Assembly: GCA_028686345.1 (NCBI GenBank) | Contig: JAQUCE010000044.1 | Location: forward strand, 1-39,433 | Direction of reading: 5' to 3' | DNA: 39,433 nucleotides | From: Kiritimatiellia bacterium | GTDB lineage: Bacteria; Verrucomicrobiota; Kiritimatiellia; RFP12; UBA1067 | The notes under the pieces: generated by a model | Told to the model about the DNA's origin: nothing | Databases searched by the model: none | Seen by the model: only the letters and a program-made list of their open reading frames with translations | Made by a program: the position numbers and the translations under genes | Shown here: piece after piece, positions 8,607 to 18,236 of the stretch | Layout: each line of letters starts with the position of its first letter | How positions within the stretch are numbered: the first letter of the stretch is position 1

Positions 8607-9583
8607 ATAACCTTCATCTTTGGCAGATCCTGGATATCCACATACCCGACGATCTGATGGCTGTCATCCACAACTGGTAAGTCATCAATCTGGTATTGCT
8701 CGAAGATACGCAGCACATCAATGGCAAACGCGTCCTGTCGCACCGATTTCGGCTCTGCGGTCATCACTGAACTCAGGGCTGTGGTCAGGATTTCCGCGCT
8801 CTCGGAGAGCAGCCGCCGTAAATCGCCGTCAGTGAAAATACCGCAGAGAGAACCCTGCGCATCGCTGATCAGCGCCGCGCCGCTCTTGGCCGAGGTCATG
8901 GCCATGATGGCATCACGCACGGTCGCGCTGCCTGGCAGCACCGCGGCTCGCGTGCCGGTACGCATAATATCTCTGACCCGCAGCACCAGCGCCCGGCCAA
9001 TAGCACCCGCAGGGTGCAGTCGGGCATATTTCTCTTTAACAAAGTTACGTGCGTCAATCAGCACCATGGCCAAGGCATCGCCCACCGCCAGGGTGGCCGT
9101 GGTGCTGGTGGTGGGTGCCATGCCAAAGGGACAGGCTTCCCTGTGAATAATCACCGGGATCAGGGCATCGCTCATACCAGCCAAGGTGTTCTCCGTGCTG
9201 CCGACCATGCTGACTACCGATACCCCCAGCCGTTTGACTGCCGGGATCAGCTTGATCAGCTCCTCTGACTCGCCGGAAAAACTAAGTGCCAGCAGGATGT
9301 CGTTGCCAGCCAGAATACCCAGATCGCCATGCATGGCCTGAATCGGATTCATGATCACACTGGTGGAACCCGTGCTGGCCAGCGTGGCTGAAATCTTCTC
9401 GGCAATGTGCAGGTTCTTACCAACGCCGCTGACCACAATCTTGCCGCCGGCGTTCAACGCCTGCACAAGCATATGAACAGATTTTAAAAAATCATCGCCC
9501 AGTGACGCGCACGCAATCTGTGTGCCCTCAATCTCGATCTCCATCACCTCACGAGCGCGTTTGAGCAGAGCTTCATTTGTCAT
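8603..9583 (-). CDS. kdsD: D-arabinose-5-phosphate isomerase (SIS + two CBS domains)
   Basis: This enzyme interconverts ribulose-5-phosphate and arabinose-5-phosphate, the first step towards Kdo in lipopolysaccharide. The 326-residue length matches KdsD/KpsF/GutQ. An N-terminal SIS domain (about 35-170) shows GVGKNLHIAEKISATLASTGS and ALSFSGESEELIKLI. Two CBS domains follow at about 203-262 and 270-326. The start has AAGGAG about eight bases upstream. It heads an operon with exbB and exbD, linking outer-membrane lipid synthesis with an outer-membrane energising system. GutQ- or KpsF-type specialised roles cannot be separated by sequence alone. Confidence 0.94.
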   Translation of the reverse strand: MTNEALLKRAREVMEIEIEGTQIACASLGDDFLKSVHMLVQALNAGGKIVVSGVGKNLHIAEKISATLASTGSTSVIMNPIQAMHGDLGILAGNDILLALSFSGESEELIKLIPAVKRLGVSVVSMVGSTENTLAGMSDALIPVIIHREACPFGMAPTTSTTATLAVGDALAMVLIDARNFVKEKYARLHPAGAIGRALVLRVRDIMRTGTRAAVLPGSATVRDAIMAMTSAKSGAALISDAQGSLCGIFTDGDLRRLLSESAEILTTALSSVMTAEPKSVRQDAFAIDVLRIFEQYQIDDLPVVDDSHQIVGYVDIQDLPKMKVI

Positions 9584-9609
9584 TATAGTGCTCCTTGGTT
9601 GAACTTCAC

Positions 9610-9682
9610 GGAGTGCAACACTCCAGGCAGCCCCTTAAAATTTCAAAAGTAAAATAATAGCATATCACACTATCAATGCCAA
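9610..9682 (-). promoter_or_regulatory. Predicted promoter and 5' UTR hairpin of kdsD-exbB-exbD
   Basis: On the minus strand, TTGGCA (9677-9682) and TATTAT (9654-9659) are separated by 17 bases. Downstream, in the untranslated leader, GGAGTG/CACTCC (9610-9624) forms a perfect 6-bp hairpin with a 3-base loop, about 30 bases ahead of the start codon. Confidence 0.5.
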
Positions 9683-9730
9683 CGCTGGATTGTAACCTTA
9701 AACGCCGTATACATTCAGCTAACATTTACC

Positions 9731-9762
9731 TTCACATTTGGCTCTCTAAGATGTATTATAAT
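9731..9762 (+). promoter_or_regulatory. Predicted promoter for the fucI operon
   Basis: TTCACA (9731-9736) is followed 17 bases later by TATTAT (9754-9759), which overlaps a perfect TATAAT (9757-9762). It lies about 30 bases before the fucI start and is back to back with the kdsD promoter. No catabolite or fucose-regulator site is recognisable by eye. Confidence 0.5.
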
Positions 9763-9791
9763 CTCCTTATTAACATTAATTGGAGAGTATA

Positions 9792-11579
9792 ATGAGTACA
9801 AATGTATGGAACAACAGACCATTTCCTCGCGTTGGCATCAGACCTGTTATCGACGGGCGTTGCAACGGAGTGCGTGAATCCTTAGAAGACCAGGTCATGG
9901 GCATGGCAGAGCGGGCGGCGGCCATGATCAGCAAAAGCTTAAAATACCCGGATGGGAGCGCGGTGGAGTGCGTGATTGCCGACACCAACATCGGCGGCTG
10001 CGTTGAGGCGCAGGCTTGTGCTGATAAATTCGCCCGTGAGAATGTCGGCCTCTCGCTGACCGTCACACCCTGCTGGTGTTACGGCTCGGAGACAATGGAT
10101 CTCAACCCGCTGATTCCCAAGGCAGTCTGGGGCTTTAACGGCACAGAGCGGCCAGGCGCTGTTTATCTGGCCGCTGTGCTGGCAGGCCATGCCCAGAAAG
10201 GGCTGCCGGCTTTCGGTATATACGGGCGCGAGGTGCAGGACCGCGATGATACGACCATCCCCGCGGACGTGCAGGAGAAGATCCTGCGCTTTGTCAAAGG
10301 CGGCCTGGCGGTTGCCATGCTGCGCAACCAATCCTATCTCTCGATCGGCACCTCATGCATGGGCATTGCCGGCTCGTTTGTGGATTGTGACTTTTTCCAG
10401 AGCTACCTTGGAATGCGCAATGAAAACGTGGATATGTGCGAAGTTGACCGGCGCATTGATCTCAACATCTTTGATCAACAGGAGTTTGAAAAGGCTCTCA
10501 GCTGGACTAAAAAGCATTGCAAAGAGGCGCCTGACACCAATGACCCCTCCAACTGTAAAAACCGCGCCGAGAAGGACTCTGACTGGGAGTTTGTCGTTAA
10601 AATGGCCATCATTATACGTGATCTGATGGTCGGTAACCCCAAATTAGCTGAAATGGGCTACCCTGAAGAGGCACTGGGACGCGGCGCGCTGGCCGCCGGT
10701 TTCCAAGGTCAGCGCCAATGGACTGACTATAAACCGAACGGCGACTTTGCCGAGGCGATCCTGAACAGCTCCTTTGACTGGAATGGCATACGCGCACCCT
10801 ATATTGTCGCCACAGAGAACGACTCGCTCAACGGCGTCTGCATGTTGCTGATGTATCTGCTGACCAACCGCGCCCAAATTTTCGCGGATGTGCGCACCTT
10901 CTGGAGCCCCGAAGCAGTGGAACGCGTCACCGGCACCAAGATGACAGGCCTCAATGCCAACGGCTTCATCCACCTGATAAACTCCGGCGCGGCAACACTC
11001 GATGCCTGCGGCAAACAGCGTGAAGCGGGCAAACCGGCGATGAAACCGTGGTGGGAGATCTCCAGCCAAGAGGCTGATAATTGCCTGGCAGCCACGCTCT
11101 GGTGTCCTGCCAACCTGGGCTACTTCCGTGGCGGCGGGTTTTCATCAAGTCTGCTATCAGAGGGCGGAATGCCGCTGACCATGACCCGTATCAGTATGGT
11201 CAAGGGCCTCGGCCCGGTATTGCAGATCGCTGAGGGCTGGTCAACTGAACTGCCCGAAGATGTGCATAAAACCTTGATGGCGCGCACTGACGCGACCTGG
11301 CCCTGTACCTGGTTTGTTCCGCGCCTAACCGGCAAGGGAGCCTTCACCGACGTGTACAGCGTGATGAACAACTGGAGCGCCAACCACGGTGCCATCAGCT
11401 ACGGGCACATCGGCGCTGATATAACGACCCTGGCCAGCATGCTGCGCATTCCGATTGCAATGAGCAATGTGGATGAGAGTGACCTCTATCGCCCGCACGC
11501 TTGGGGGCTGTTTGGCACCAGCTGCGCTGAGAGTGCGGATTATCGCGCCTGCTCCGCCTATGGAGCGCTATACAAATAA
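9792..11579 (+). CDS. fucI: L-fucose isomerase
   Basis: This enzyme converts L-fucose to L-fuculose, and commonly D-arabinose to D-ribulose, in a Mn-dependent reaction in the cytoplasm. The 595-residue length agrees with the E. coli enzyme (591). Recognisable blocks are the N-terminal [54 protein letters not shown] and [14 protein letters not shown], which together carry the Glu, Asp and His metal ligands of the family. An in-frame TTG at 9780 exists, but ATG 9792 has GGAG six bases upstream and is preferred. No fuculokinase or aldolase gene is next to it, so the rest of the pathway must lie elsewhere. Confidence 0.95.
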   Translation: MSTNVWNNRPFPRVGIRPVIDGRCNGVRESLEDQVMGMAERAAAMISKSLKYPDGSAVECVIADTNIGGCVEAQACADKFARENVGLSLTVTPCWCYGSETMDLNPLIPKAVWGFNGTERPGAVYLAAVLAGHAQKGLPAFGIYGREVQDRDDTTIPADVQEKILRFVKGGLAVAMLRNQSYLSIGTSCMGIAGSFVDCDFFQSYLGMRNENVDMCEVDRRIDLNIFDQQEFEKALSWTKKHCKEAPDTNDPSNCKNRAEKDSDWEFVVKMAIIIRDLMVGNPKLAEMGYPEEALGRGALAAGFQGQRQWTDYKPNGDFAEAILNSSFDWNGIRAPYIVATENDSLNGVCMLLMYLLTNRAQIFADVRTFWSPEAVERVTGTKMTGLNANGFIHLINSGAATLDACGKQREAGKPAMKPWWEISSQEADNCLAATLWCPANLGYFRGGGFSSSLLSEGGMPLTMTRISMVKGLGPVLQIAEGWSTELPEDVHKTLMARTDATWPCTWFVPRLTGKGAFTDVYSVMNNWSANHGAISYGHIGADITTLASMLRIPIAMSNVDESDLYRPHAWGLFGTSCAESADYRACSAYGALYK

Positions 11580-11604
11580 GGCAGCTGTTCGCATACTATC
11601 GAAA

Positions 11605-12315
11605 ATGAAACCAATTGCAATCGTTACCGCCATGCCAGAGGAGCGCAGGGCACTGCTGGATGTTTTTTCCGGACACAAAGAGTATGTTCACTATAACACC
11701 CGCATGTTCGAAACCGCGCTCGGTGCGCAACGGATCATTATCGCGGAATCAGGTGTAGGCAAAGTCAACGCTGCCTGCACGCTGGCTCTGCTGCTCTCCG
11801 ATTTTGAACCTCGTTGCGTGATCAACACCGGCTCTGCCGGCGGGCTGCAACCAGGTCAGGAGATTCTGGACATTGTGGTGCCCGAGGAGGTGGTCTACAC
11901 CGACGTGGATGTGACCCCCCTCGGTTTTGCCTACGGCCAGATACTGGGCAGTCCACCGCGCTTCACCACCTCGCCTGAGCTGCGTGCGCAACTCGATGCC
12001 GTACTGGCGGGGATGAAAGATCCACCGGTCTGCCACCGCGGTCTGCTGGGCTCGGCCGACTCTTTTATCCACACGCGCAGCCAGATTGAGAGCATTCAGG
12101 CAAACTTTGCCCATCAAGTGCAGTGCGTGGAGATGGAGGGCGGTGCCATTGCGCACGTCTGCTCACGCTTCGGGGTGCCCCTGCTGATCTTACGGGCGCT
12201 GAGCGACACCCCTGACCGCGGCGACAACAAAGTGGACTTCAAGGTCTTTTTGGCCCAAGCCGCCGAGATGTCTGCTCGGATTTGCCTCAGGCTGCTCCAG
12301 GGCGGATTATTGTGA
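11605..12315 (+). CDS. mtnN: 5'-methylthioadenosine/S-adenosylhomocysteine nucleosidase
   Basis: This enzyme cleaves adenine from MTA and SAH, recycling methionine and relieving methyltransferase inhibition. The start at 11605 gives 236 residues, typical for MtnN; the longer reading frame extends back into fucI and is not plausible. Family motifs are AMPEERRALL with Glu12, NTGSAGGL, the purine-site region VEMEGGAIAHVC with the ribose-binding Glu, and the catalytic Asp in RALSDTPDRG. It follows fucI by 25 bases, so co-transcription is likely although the two functions have no obvious link. Confidence 0.93.
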   Translation: MKPIAIVTAMPEERRALLDVFSGHKEYVHYNTRMFETALGAQRIIIAESGVGKVNAACTLALLLSDFEPRCVINTGSAGGLQPGQEILDIVVPEEVVYTDVDVTPLGFAYGQILGSPPRFTTSPELRAQLDAVLAGMKDPPVCHRGLLGSADSFIHTRSQIESIQANFAHQVQCVEMEGGAIAHVCSRFGVPLLILRALSDTPDRGDNKVDFKVFLAQAAEMSARICLRLLQGGLL

Positions 12316-12474
12316 CGTTACCGTAAAAGTGATAATGGAGTCGTGCAAGCATCCTGCTGGCAGCAAAAATTTTCATTCAACAACTTATGAAGATGGTTAT
12401 CTGAATTTCCGGTTTTTTGCGGCACGAGTTGAGAGAATAGCAACTAACGACAACTCTGGCACTCCGCCGTGCAG

Positions 12475-12760
12475 CGCAGGTGTAGTAGTCGCTCTACCAA
12501 CGATACTGGGTGACGATGTTGTGCGCCGATGTTGGCGGACGATTGGGATCATGCGTGAAATCGTCAACCAGCATCGTCGCACAGTATCATCGGCCGCAGC
12601 GGCAGGGCACGGACTCCACCGCGCTCCGCGAACGACCTTGCAGCGCAAGCGCAAACTTTGTCGCAACCTTTGTCGGAGTGGAATGAACGCGCTACGTTGT
12701 TTTTGAGGTGAAAGATCTTTGAGGTGAAAAACTTTCGTCCACCGCATAGCGGCGGACATA
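12475..12760 (+). repeat. Dispersed hairpin-rich element, copy B
   Basis: The 3' half is nearly the same as at 20340-20490. A 38-base block starting CTTTGTCGGAGTGGAATGAA is identical (12668-12705 and 20407-20444), and both copies end in the hairpin TCCACCGCATAGCGGCGGA followed by CATACTGAAA. The 5' half contains repeated GACGATGTTG and CATCGTCG blocks that can pair with each other. The first part matches copy A at 2.1 kb. It could be a non-autonomous mobile repeat or a structured RNA. Confidence 0.7.
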
Positions 12761-12773
12761 CTGAAAACAACAC

Positions 12774-13045
12774 AGTATATCCGCCGCTATGCGGTGGATG
12801 ATTGCGAAGTATATCCGCCGCTATGCGGTGGATGATTGCGAAGTATATCCGCCGCTATGCGGTGGATGATTGCAAAGTATATCCGCCGCTATGCGGTGGA
12901 TGATTGCAAAGTATATCCGCCGCTATGCGGTGGATGATTGCAAAGTATATCCGCCGCTATGCGGTGGATGATTGCGAAGTATATCCGCCGCTATGCGGTG
13001 GATGATTGCAAAGTATATCCGCCGCTATGCGGTGGATGATTGCGA
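12774..13045 (+). repeat. Eight-copy 34-bp tandem hairpin array
   Basis: Eight head-to-tail units of exactly 34 bp start at 12774, 12808, 12842, 12876, 12910, 12944, 12978 and 13012. Each holds TCCGCCGCTATGCGGTGGA, an 8-bp stem (one G-T) around a TAT loop. Units differ only near the end (GCGA in units 1, 2, 6 and 8; GCAA in 3, 4, 5 and 7). The core is the reverse complement of the hairpin ending the dispersed element just upstream (12739-12757). No spacers occur, so it is not a CRISPR array. Confidence 0.95.
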
Positions 13046-13447
13046 AACAAGCCGCAATAAGGCCCGATAGGCAACTTTTGGAAAGAACAATTAGTTGTTT
13101 TTTCCAGTCGCCTAAGCGACTAATAGGCGTGTGCTGCATTCAATTGGCATGTGCATTAAGATTTGCGCAGCACTGTAGTGCCCGCGGACAGGCGCGGTCA
13201 CGGCCAGCGCCCTACAGCTTCGGCTCGCGAAGCACCACACTTTCGTTCGGCGGCGCGGTCACGGCCAGCCGCCCTACAACTTCGACCTGACAATCATCCG
13301 GCTGGCGCGCCCCTGGCAGCTTGCGGCTCGCAAATCACTCGGCTGCGCATCTCTTGCACTCGCGAAGCACTGTAGCCGCGGGCCGTGACAGCCGGGGTGG
13401 CGCGTTTATTGCCGGTGCCCGGCAGCCGCGACCTGCGAAGCAGCACT

Positions 13448-16400
13448 CTACTCAGCGCCACGGTAGGTGAGACGCAGTGTGTAGAAGCAGCGCGGGGCTG
13501 TGGCAGCGGCTTTCTCGCGATAGCGCAACGACTCAATGGTACCAAAAGCCATCTGGAAACGGAGCGTAAGCGGAGTGAGCTCCCAGAGATCGTCAAGCAA
13601 ATCCTCGCTGCGAACCAGATCATAGTCAACATCCACCACATTTTTCCGTCGGCTGTAGGCCAGTTCAACGTATCTTTGGCTGCCAGTCGTGTACCATGAA
13701 AAGCGCAGTGGAGCGTAACGATCCTTTCTTTTAGGATTACTGCCCAGCGCGTACTCAATCCAGTTCGGCACACCATCGCCATCAGGGTCGGCATAGGGGC
13801 CGGAGGCCAGCGCATTTTGCAGCTCCGGCGCAGTGAAGTTCTGATAACTCCAACCATGATAGGAGTTCGCCTGCTGCGTCTCGCCCGCGCCCGGGCTGCC
13901 CAGTGCGTTCCAGCTCACATTCCAGCTGTGGAGGTCGCTGTACTTATTGGTGGCGATATTCTCATTGCGCAGCACCAACGAGCGGCCAAAACCATCGGTC
14001 AAAGGATACCAGTGATCATGATACTCGAAGTCCAGGACTTGATCGCCGCCCGCATCGATCAGCACGAGCCGATCCGAGGAGTTTTTGAGCGCGCCCTGGT
14101 ATGGCCCGAAAACAGGCGCAGTGCATGCGGGGTAGCGCAGACGAAAGGCGGTCAGATTTTTGGCCAGCACCAGACGCGCCCCCGGGTTGATTGAGCTTGT
14201 CGGGAAGGTGTAGCTGATGCCTGAGATAAAACGCGCGCCAGTAAGGTTGATTCGAACAGAGCCGATGTTTTTCAGCTCAATGTACTCGAAATCCTCAGCC
14301 AGCGCCGGGCGGTATTGCGCCAGCTCCTCAGCTGTCGGCGGCGCGGGATGATAGCTTAGCTCAGTGACACGCAGACTCTGCTGCGCAAGGGAGAGGGAGC
14401 CCACATAGTTGGTGGTAAAGATCAGCATGCCTGTGCTGTCGCGCAGCGTGAGAGTTCCAGCTTCAGAGGGCAGTACTCCCTGATAGTTACCCTGCACAAA
14501 GCGCTTCTGGCCGCCGGTCGGGGCAATGGCACGGGAGCGGAAGGCGAGCGCGTCTTTAGCCAGATGCAGCAACCCGCGGTAGCTCTCGGCAGCGGTTCCG
14601 TTGCCGGTTGGGATGACAGTGCCGCACTTGAAGGTGTGGGAGATAGAGCCGTCAATGCTCCAGCCTGAGATATCCACCGCTTCAGAGGTGCTGTTTTTCA
14701 GGATCAGGTACTCGTCACAGAACACTCCGCTGGCCGGTGTATGGTCGATCTCCGAGATTGAGACCATACCAACGGCATTGATCTGCGGTGCATCCGGAAT
14801 AAGGGTGCCATAGATGCTGGGCCGGCCGGCGCCGGTGTTAAAAAGATAGTCGCGGCGCTGAGGGAAAAACTCTGCTACCAGCCGCTCAACCTCTGCCCGC
14901 GGCGGATTTTTTACATCCCAGCGGCTGTCGATCCCCCATTTGGCTGTGTCCAGATCGCCATCGGTCCAGGGTGAAGGCTCGACAGGGTCGGGGTCGATCA
15001 ATGCGACGATCGCGCGCATCTTGGTTTCAAAGGTTCCATTGATTGTGCCGGGCGGCTGCATCCAGGTGTCCATCAGGGTGCGCATGCGGCGGGCCCACAT
15101 TTGGCGCAACTCAGGTGCATTATAGAGCGCCCCGTAAACGCGCGACCTGTCTCTAAGTTCAAGCACCACCACAGGCGGCTTATAGTAGAGAGCGTCATCA
15201 AAGTAATTCTTTGAGCTGGTCCACGTATGGCCAAAAGAGAGGTCCACATCCCAAATAATGGGCTGCCATTCACGTGTGCCATTGGTGTCGCGGTACATTA
15301 AGAAATTCTTGTGGCCGTGATCGTTGTCGGCGTTGATCTGCCGCACCACCAGATAATTGACCAGCGCGGCCAGGTCCAGGTGGTCGTAGGCGTAAGTCGT
15401 CCGGTCGGCGAGCGGACGACTGGTGTCGAGCCCGAGCGCGAGATCGACAAGATCCTGGTTGCTCTCCAGTTTGCGGGTTTTTTTCTCAGCATTGGTGGTC
15501 AGATTACTGTCATAAATTTTATATAGGGCTCCTTCGGGATCCAGGCCGTTACGTTCGAGCATGCGGTCATCGCTGTCCTCCATCAGATCCATCACAGCGT
15601 AAAACGCGGCGTTGAGCTGCACCCGCACTGGATCGCAGAAGTGCGAAGGGGTCTCCACCCCTTGCTGTGAACCAAACCAGTGAGCAATGGTGTTGCGGGT
15701 TTTAGTTTTATCAGCATAGTTGGAGAGCAGGTTGATATCTTTGACGCGGCGTTCACCGACCTTCCATCGAAACCGAACATCATCGGTAAAATCAAAGTTA
15801 TAACTTTTCTTAGGGAACCCTCTTGTTGACTGTCCGTGGATCGTATGGCCGGTATTGTCGTAGAAGTTGGTCAGGTAGTAGCAGGAGCCCCTGAAAACGC
15901 CCCACCCCGGCCCGTTGGCAGGGGCATCCTTCACAAACCAGTAAAGCGTGTTCAGCTGGCTGGTATCGACTGATGAATCGAGCGCAACGGTTCCAAAGTA
16001 CTGCGCGGTGTCGAGCGGATCATTGTATGCAGGCAGCCGTGTGGTTGCATTATCAACATCAATTGCCTCAAACCGCCAGCGCAGCATCTCGCCCCTGCCA
16101 ACAGCGGCTGTATTCAGGAAGGCACTATAAATGCTGTCGTTGGCCACCAGATCCGGGGCAATGCCATCGTCGCGCATCTCCACCGGCGCACCCTCCGGAA
16201 GGTACATACAACGTGAGTAAAATCTGACGGAGGCGAGCGCACTGCGGGTTTGGATCACCTTGACTGAGAGCGCCAGGGGCGGGCTGGCTGTTGTGCCAAG
16301 CGGGCGGGGAATCTCCGGATCATGCGGCATTGGATCAAAGAGCAGCGGGCCGCTGGCTGGCAGGCCGTTGGGAGCGCCAGGGGTTGGCACGCTGTAATAG

Positions 16401-17485
16401 CCGGTTGTTTTGCCGCCAGTCAAGTGCGCCTGAACCTCCGGCAGCAGCAGAAAGTCTGAGCTGCTCAGCGCACAGTTGAGCCCTTGAACGGCGAGCAGGT
16501 TGGCACCGACCCGCAGCAGCGAGGGGGGCACCGTAAACTCTGTCCAATAATCAACCACCGCCTCATTCAAAACCTTATCGCTCTTGGAATTATAGGCCAA
16601 CACAGAGCTGAAATTAGCACGTGCGACCTCGCTGCCGTTGATAAACGCCACAAAGCCGTCTTCATAACGCATCTTGAGCGTCAGGGAGAGCAGCGCTTGC
16701 GGATCTTCCACCATAAATGTCCTGCGGAAGCAGAGCGAAGTGTTCTTGTTGCGCATGACGCTTTCGCAGTTGCTCGCCGGATCCGAGCCGATCCAGGGGT
16801 CAAATCCATGGTTAGTGTCATAGCCGATGCCGGTTGCCCCGACGCGCCAAGCAGAGTCGTTGAAAGCCGCGCTGACATTCCAGCCGCCGCTCTGTCCATG
16901 GCCAAGGTGGCCGGCAACGTAATCAGTTCCGCTGTAAAGGGTGTCCCCGCCGGCAGTATCCGGCACCCAATAGCGTCCGGGTTCACCGGATTTGACATAA
17001 TTGGTCACAACACCGGCATGGGTCACACCGTACGAGACATCCGAGGGCAGAGGCGGGAAACTCGGCGCATAATCGTGTACCAGCACCGGGGCGCCGCTGA
17101 CTGGATCGGGATAATACAGACCCAGGTACTCGCCGCTCTTGGAGAGGCTGAAGTTCGTGTGGAGCGGCAGCAATGGATGATCACGGTTTTTGCCTGAGGC
17201 CCAGATCAGCAGATAGCCGTTGCCGGGAATTTCGACCTCAGGCAGAGTCCACTTCTGAGGGTTGCTCAGCTTGTCGGTCACCCACCATCCGCGCAGATTA
17301 ACGGTGTTGGTGCCCGCATTGTGCAGCTCAAACCAATCCTCGCGGTCGCCGTCCTCATCCTTAATCCCATTGTCATTAGAGGCCAAAATCTCTGAAATAG
17401 AGACCTGATACATCTCGGATGACGAGGCGCACACAATATTGCACGCAAACAAAAGCGCACTCACGTAGATACATAAGCTATTCAT
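13448..17485 (-). CDS. Secreted CotH-kinase / lamin-tail domain protein
   Basis: This 1345-residue exported protein has a signal peptide at about 1-22. A lamin-tail domain follows at about 26-130 (SISEILASNDNGIKDEDGD, then EDWFELHNAG). A CotH-like domain spans about 515-870, with RNTIAHWF, NADNDHGHKNFLMYRD (about 722-737) and PIIWDVDLSFGHTW (about 741-754). Two more lamin-tail domains lie near 905-1000 and 1030-1150. The segment PDGDGVPNWIEYALGSNP (about 1230) looks like a calcium-binding thrombospondin-3/dockerin-like motif. CotH is an atypical protein kinase fold in spore coats; in this phylum such multidomain proteins are common but their role is unknown. ACATCA/TGATGT (17501-17517) is an inverted repeat just upstream of the start. 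Confidence 0.88.
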   Translation of the reverse strand: MNSLCIYVSALLFACNIVCASSSEMYQVSISEILASNDNGIKDEDGDREDWFELHNAGTNTVNLRGWWVTDKLSNPQKWTLPEVEIPGNGYLLIWASGKNRDHPLLPLHTNFSLSKSGEYLGLYYPDPVSGAPVLVHDYAPSFPPLPSDVSYGVTHAGVVTNYVKSGEPGRYWVPDTAGGDTLYSGTDYVAGHLGHGQSGGWNVSAAFNDSAWRVGATGIGYDTNHGFDPWIGSDPASNCESVMRNKNTSLCFRRTFMVEDPQALLSLTLKMRYEDGFVAFINGSEVARANFSSVLAYNSKSDKVLNEAVVDYWTEFTVPPSLLRVGANLLAVQGLNCALSSSDFLLLPEVQAHLTGGKTTGYYSVPTPGAPNGLPASGPLLFDPMPHDPEIPRPLGTTASPPLALSVKVIQTRSALASVRFYSRCMYLPEGAPVEMRDDGIAPDLVANDSIYSAFLNTAAVGRGEMLRWRFEAIDVDNATTRLPAYNDPLDTAQYFGTVALDSSVDTSQLNTLYWFVKDAPANGPGWGVFRGSCYYLTNFYDNTGHTIHGQSTRGFPKKSYNFDFTDDVRFRWKVGERRVKDINLLSNYADKTKTRNTIAHWFGSQQGVETPSHFCDPVRVQLNAAFYAVMDLMEDSDDRMLERNGLDPEGALYKIYDSNLTTNAEKKTRKLESNQDLVDLALGLDTSRPLADRTTYAYDHLDLAALVNYLVVRQINADNDHGHKNFLMYRDTNGTREWQPIIWDVDLSFGHTWTSSKNYFDDALYYKPPVVVLELRDRSRVYGALYNAPELRQMWARRMRTLMDTWMQPPGTINGTFETKMRAIVALIDPDPVEPSPWTDGDLDTAKWGIDSRWDVKNPPRAEVERLVAEFFPQRRDYLFNTGAGRPSIYGTLIPDAPQINAVGMVSISEIDHTPASGVFCDEYLILKNSTSEAVDISGWSIDGSISHTFKCGTVIPTGNGTAAESYRGLLHLAKDALAFRSRAIAPTGGQKRFVQGNYQGVLPSEAGTLTLRDSTGMLIFTTNYVGSLSLAQQSLRVTELSYHPAPPTAEELAQYRPALAEDFEYIELKNIGSVRINLTGARFISGISYTFPTSSINPGARLVLAKNLTAFRLRYPACTAPVFGPYQGALKNSSDRLVLIDAGGDQVLDFEYHDHWYPLTDGFGRSLVLRNENIATNKYSDLHSWNVSWNALGSPGAGETQQANSYHGWSYQNFTAPELQNALASGPYADPDGDGVPNWIEYALGSNPKRKDRYAPLRFSWYTTGSQRYVELAYSRRKNVVDVDYDLVRSEDLLDDLWELTPLTLRFQMAFGTIESLRYREKAAATAPRCFYTLRLTYRGAE

Positions 17486-17603
17486 AAGATAGTTATTTTA
17501 ACATCAACCGCTGATGTAAAGCAAACCAATAGAGAGTATGGACATCTCTGTGCCATATGATTAGCTTCTCGGTCACGGCGACCGCCCTCTGCGTGCAACT
17601 AAC

Positions 17604-18206
17604 TCAGCCCTCTGTCCGTGGCTGCGTGAATTCGCTGTAGGGCTCTTTCGGAAGCCCGAAGGCAATTATCCCCAGACTCTGTTCCAGCACAGCTCCCACG
17701 CCGAATGCCTCCACGCTGTTAAGCAGGATGCGTACGCGGTTGAGCGCTTCGGATTCGCTCTTGCTCCGGCGCGAGACCTCCAGCGCCAACCCTGGATATG
17801 GATCGGCCTGGCGCGTCAGGTTAATGATCGTGGTTGTGTTATGGCTGCTGTGATAGAGACCTTTGCCCTCCGCAATGGTTGTGGCCGTCCCGCGGAAGAC
17901 CTGCAGCAGTTGGCAGATGTCAATGAAGTTGAGCTTTACTGTGACGCGGTTCTGCCAGTCAAACGTTGCGTATTGGCGGTTGCCCTGTTCAACTGAGCCT
18001 GTAGCGATGCTCTTCTGCTGCGCCAGGGTCAGATAGATCACGCCATCCCGGTCGCCGCAAGCTGGCACAAGCTCGAAACGTGCCGCGCTGCCGCTTCCCT
18101 TGTTGTTGGCATGATAAAACGAGAGACGCGGGCGGTAGGTGCGCGTTATTTGCTCCTCATGGGAGTTGTTTTGCATTTCGCTCTGGTTGCTTGTTTCGTT
18201 GTTCAT
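17604..18206 (-). CDS. Whirly-like putative ssDNA-binding protein
   Basis: I found no firm family match by motif, but the order of features resembles Whirly/PUR-alpha-type single-strand DNA-binding folds. Two beta-rich segments (about 27-90 and 110-150, including YATFDWQNRVTVKLNFIDICQLL) are each followed by a helix, and the C-terminal helix region RVRILLNSVEAFGVGAVLEQSLGIIAFG comes last. The first 23 residues or so (after MNNETSNQ) are polar and disordered-looking. The start at 18206 has AAGGAG six bases upstream; a longer frame to 18275 lacks a ribosome site. It follows the HTH gene by 115 bases on the same strand, behind an inverted repeat at 18237-18257. Confidence 0.55.
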   Translation of the reverse strand: MNNETSNQSEMQNNSHEEQITRTYRPRLSFYHANNKGSGSAARFELVPACGDRDGVIYLTLAQQKSIATGSVEQGNRQYATFDWQNRVTVKLNFIDICQLLQVFRGTATTIAEGKGLYHSSHNTTTIINLTRQADPYPGLALEVSRRSKSESEALNRVRILLNSVEAFGVGAVLEQSLGIIAFGLPKEPYSEFTQPRTEG

Positions 18207-18236
18207 CTCATTCTCCTTGCTAGATGTTGCCATTGA

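Larger units (their letters stand above)
12316..13447. repeat. Repeat island without genes (1.1 kb)
   Basis: No credible coding sequence is present. In order there is: a 57-base dispersed motif (12324-12380) repeated at 28751-28806; copy B of the hairpin-rich dispersed element (about 12475-12760); the 34-bp tandem array (12774-13045); a hairpin AGTCGC-CTAA-GCGACT near 13106-13121; and two copies of GGCGCGGTCACGGCCAGC with CCCTACA beyond (near 13190 and 13250), related to GGTCACGGCGACCGCCCT near 17570. Short reading frames here are repeats read through. Confidence 0.75.

Noticed and set aside
12397..12773. Frames on both strands across the repeat island
   Set aside because: They translate the dispersed repeat; similar frames occur over the copy at 20.3 kb.
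12774..13045. The 34-bp array as a CRISPR array
   Set aside because: Units are directly adjacent with no spacer sequence, and no cas genes are in the window.
13006..13857. Plus-strand frames through the end of the 34-bp array and into the CotH gene
   Set aside because: They read through tandem repeats and then antisense to the CotH C-terminus.
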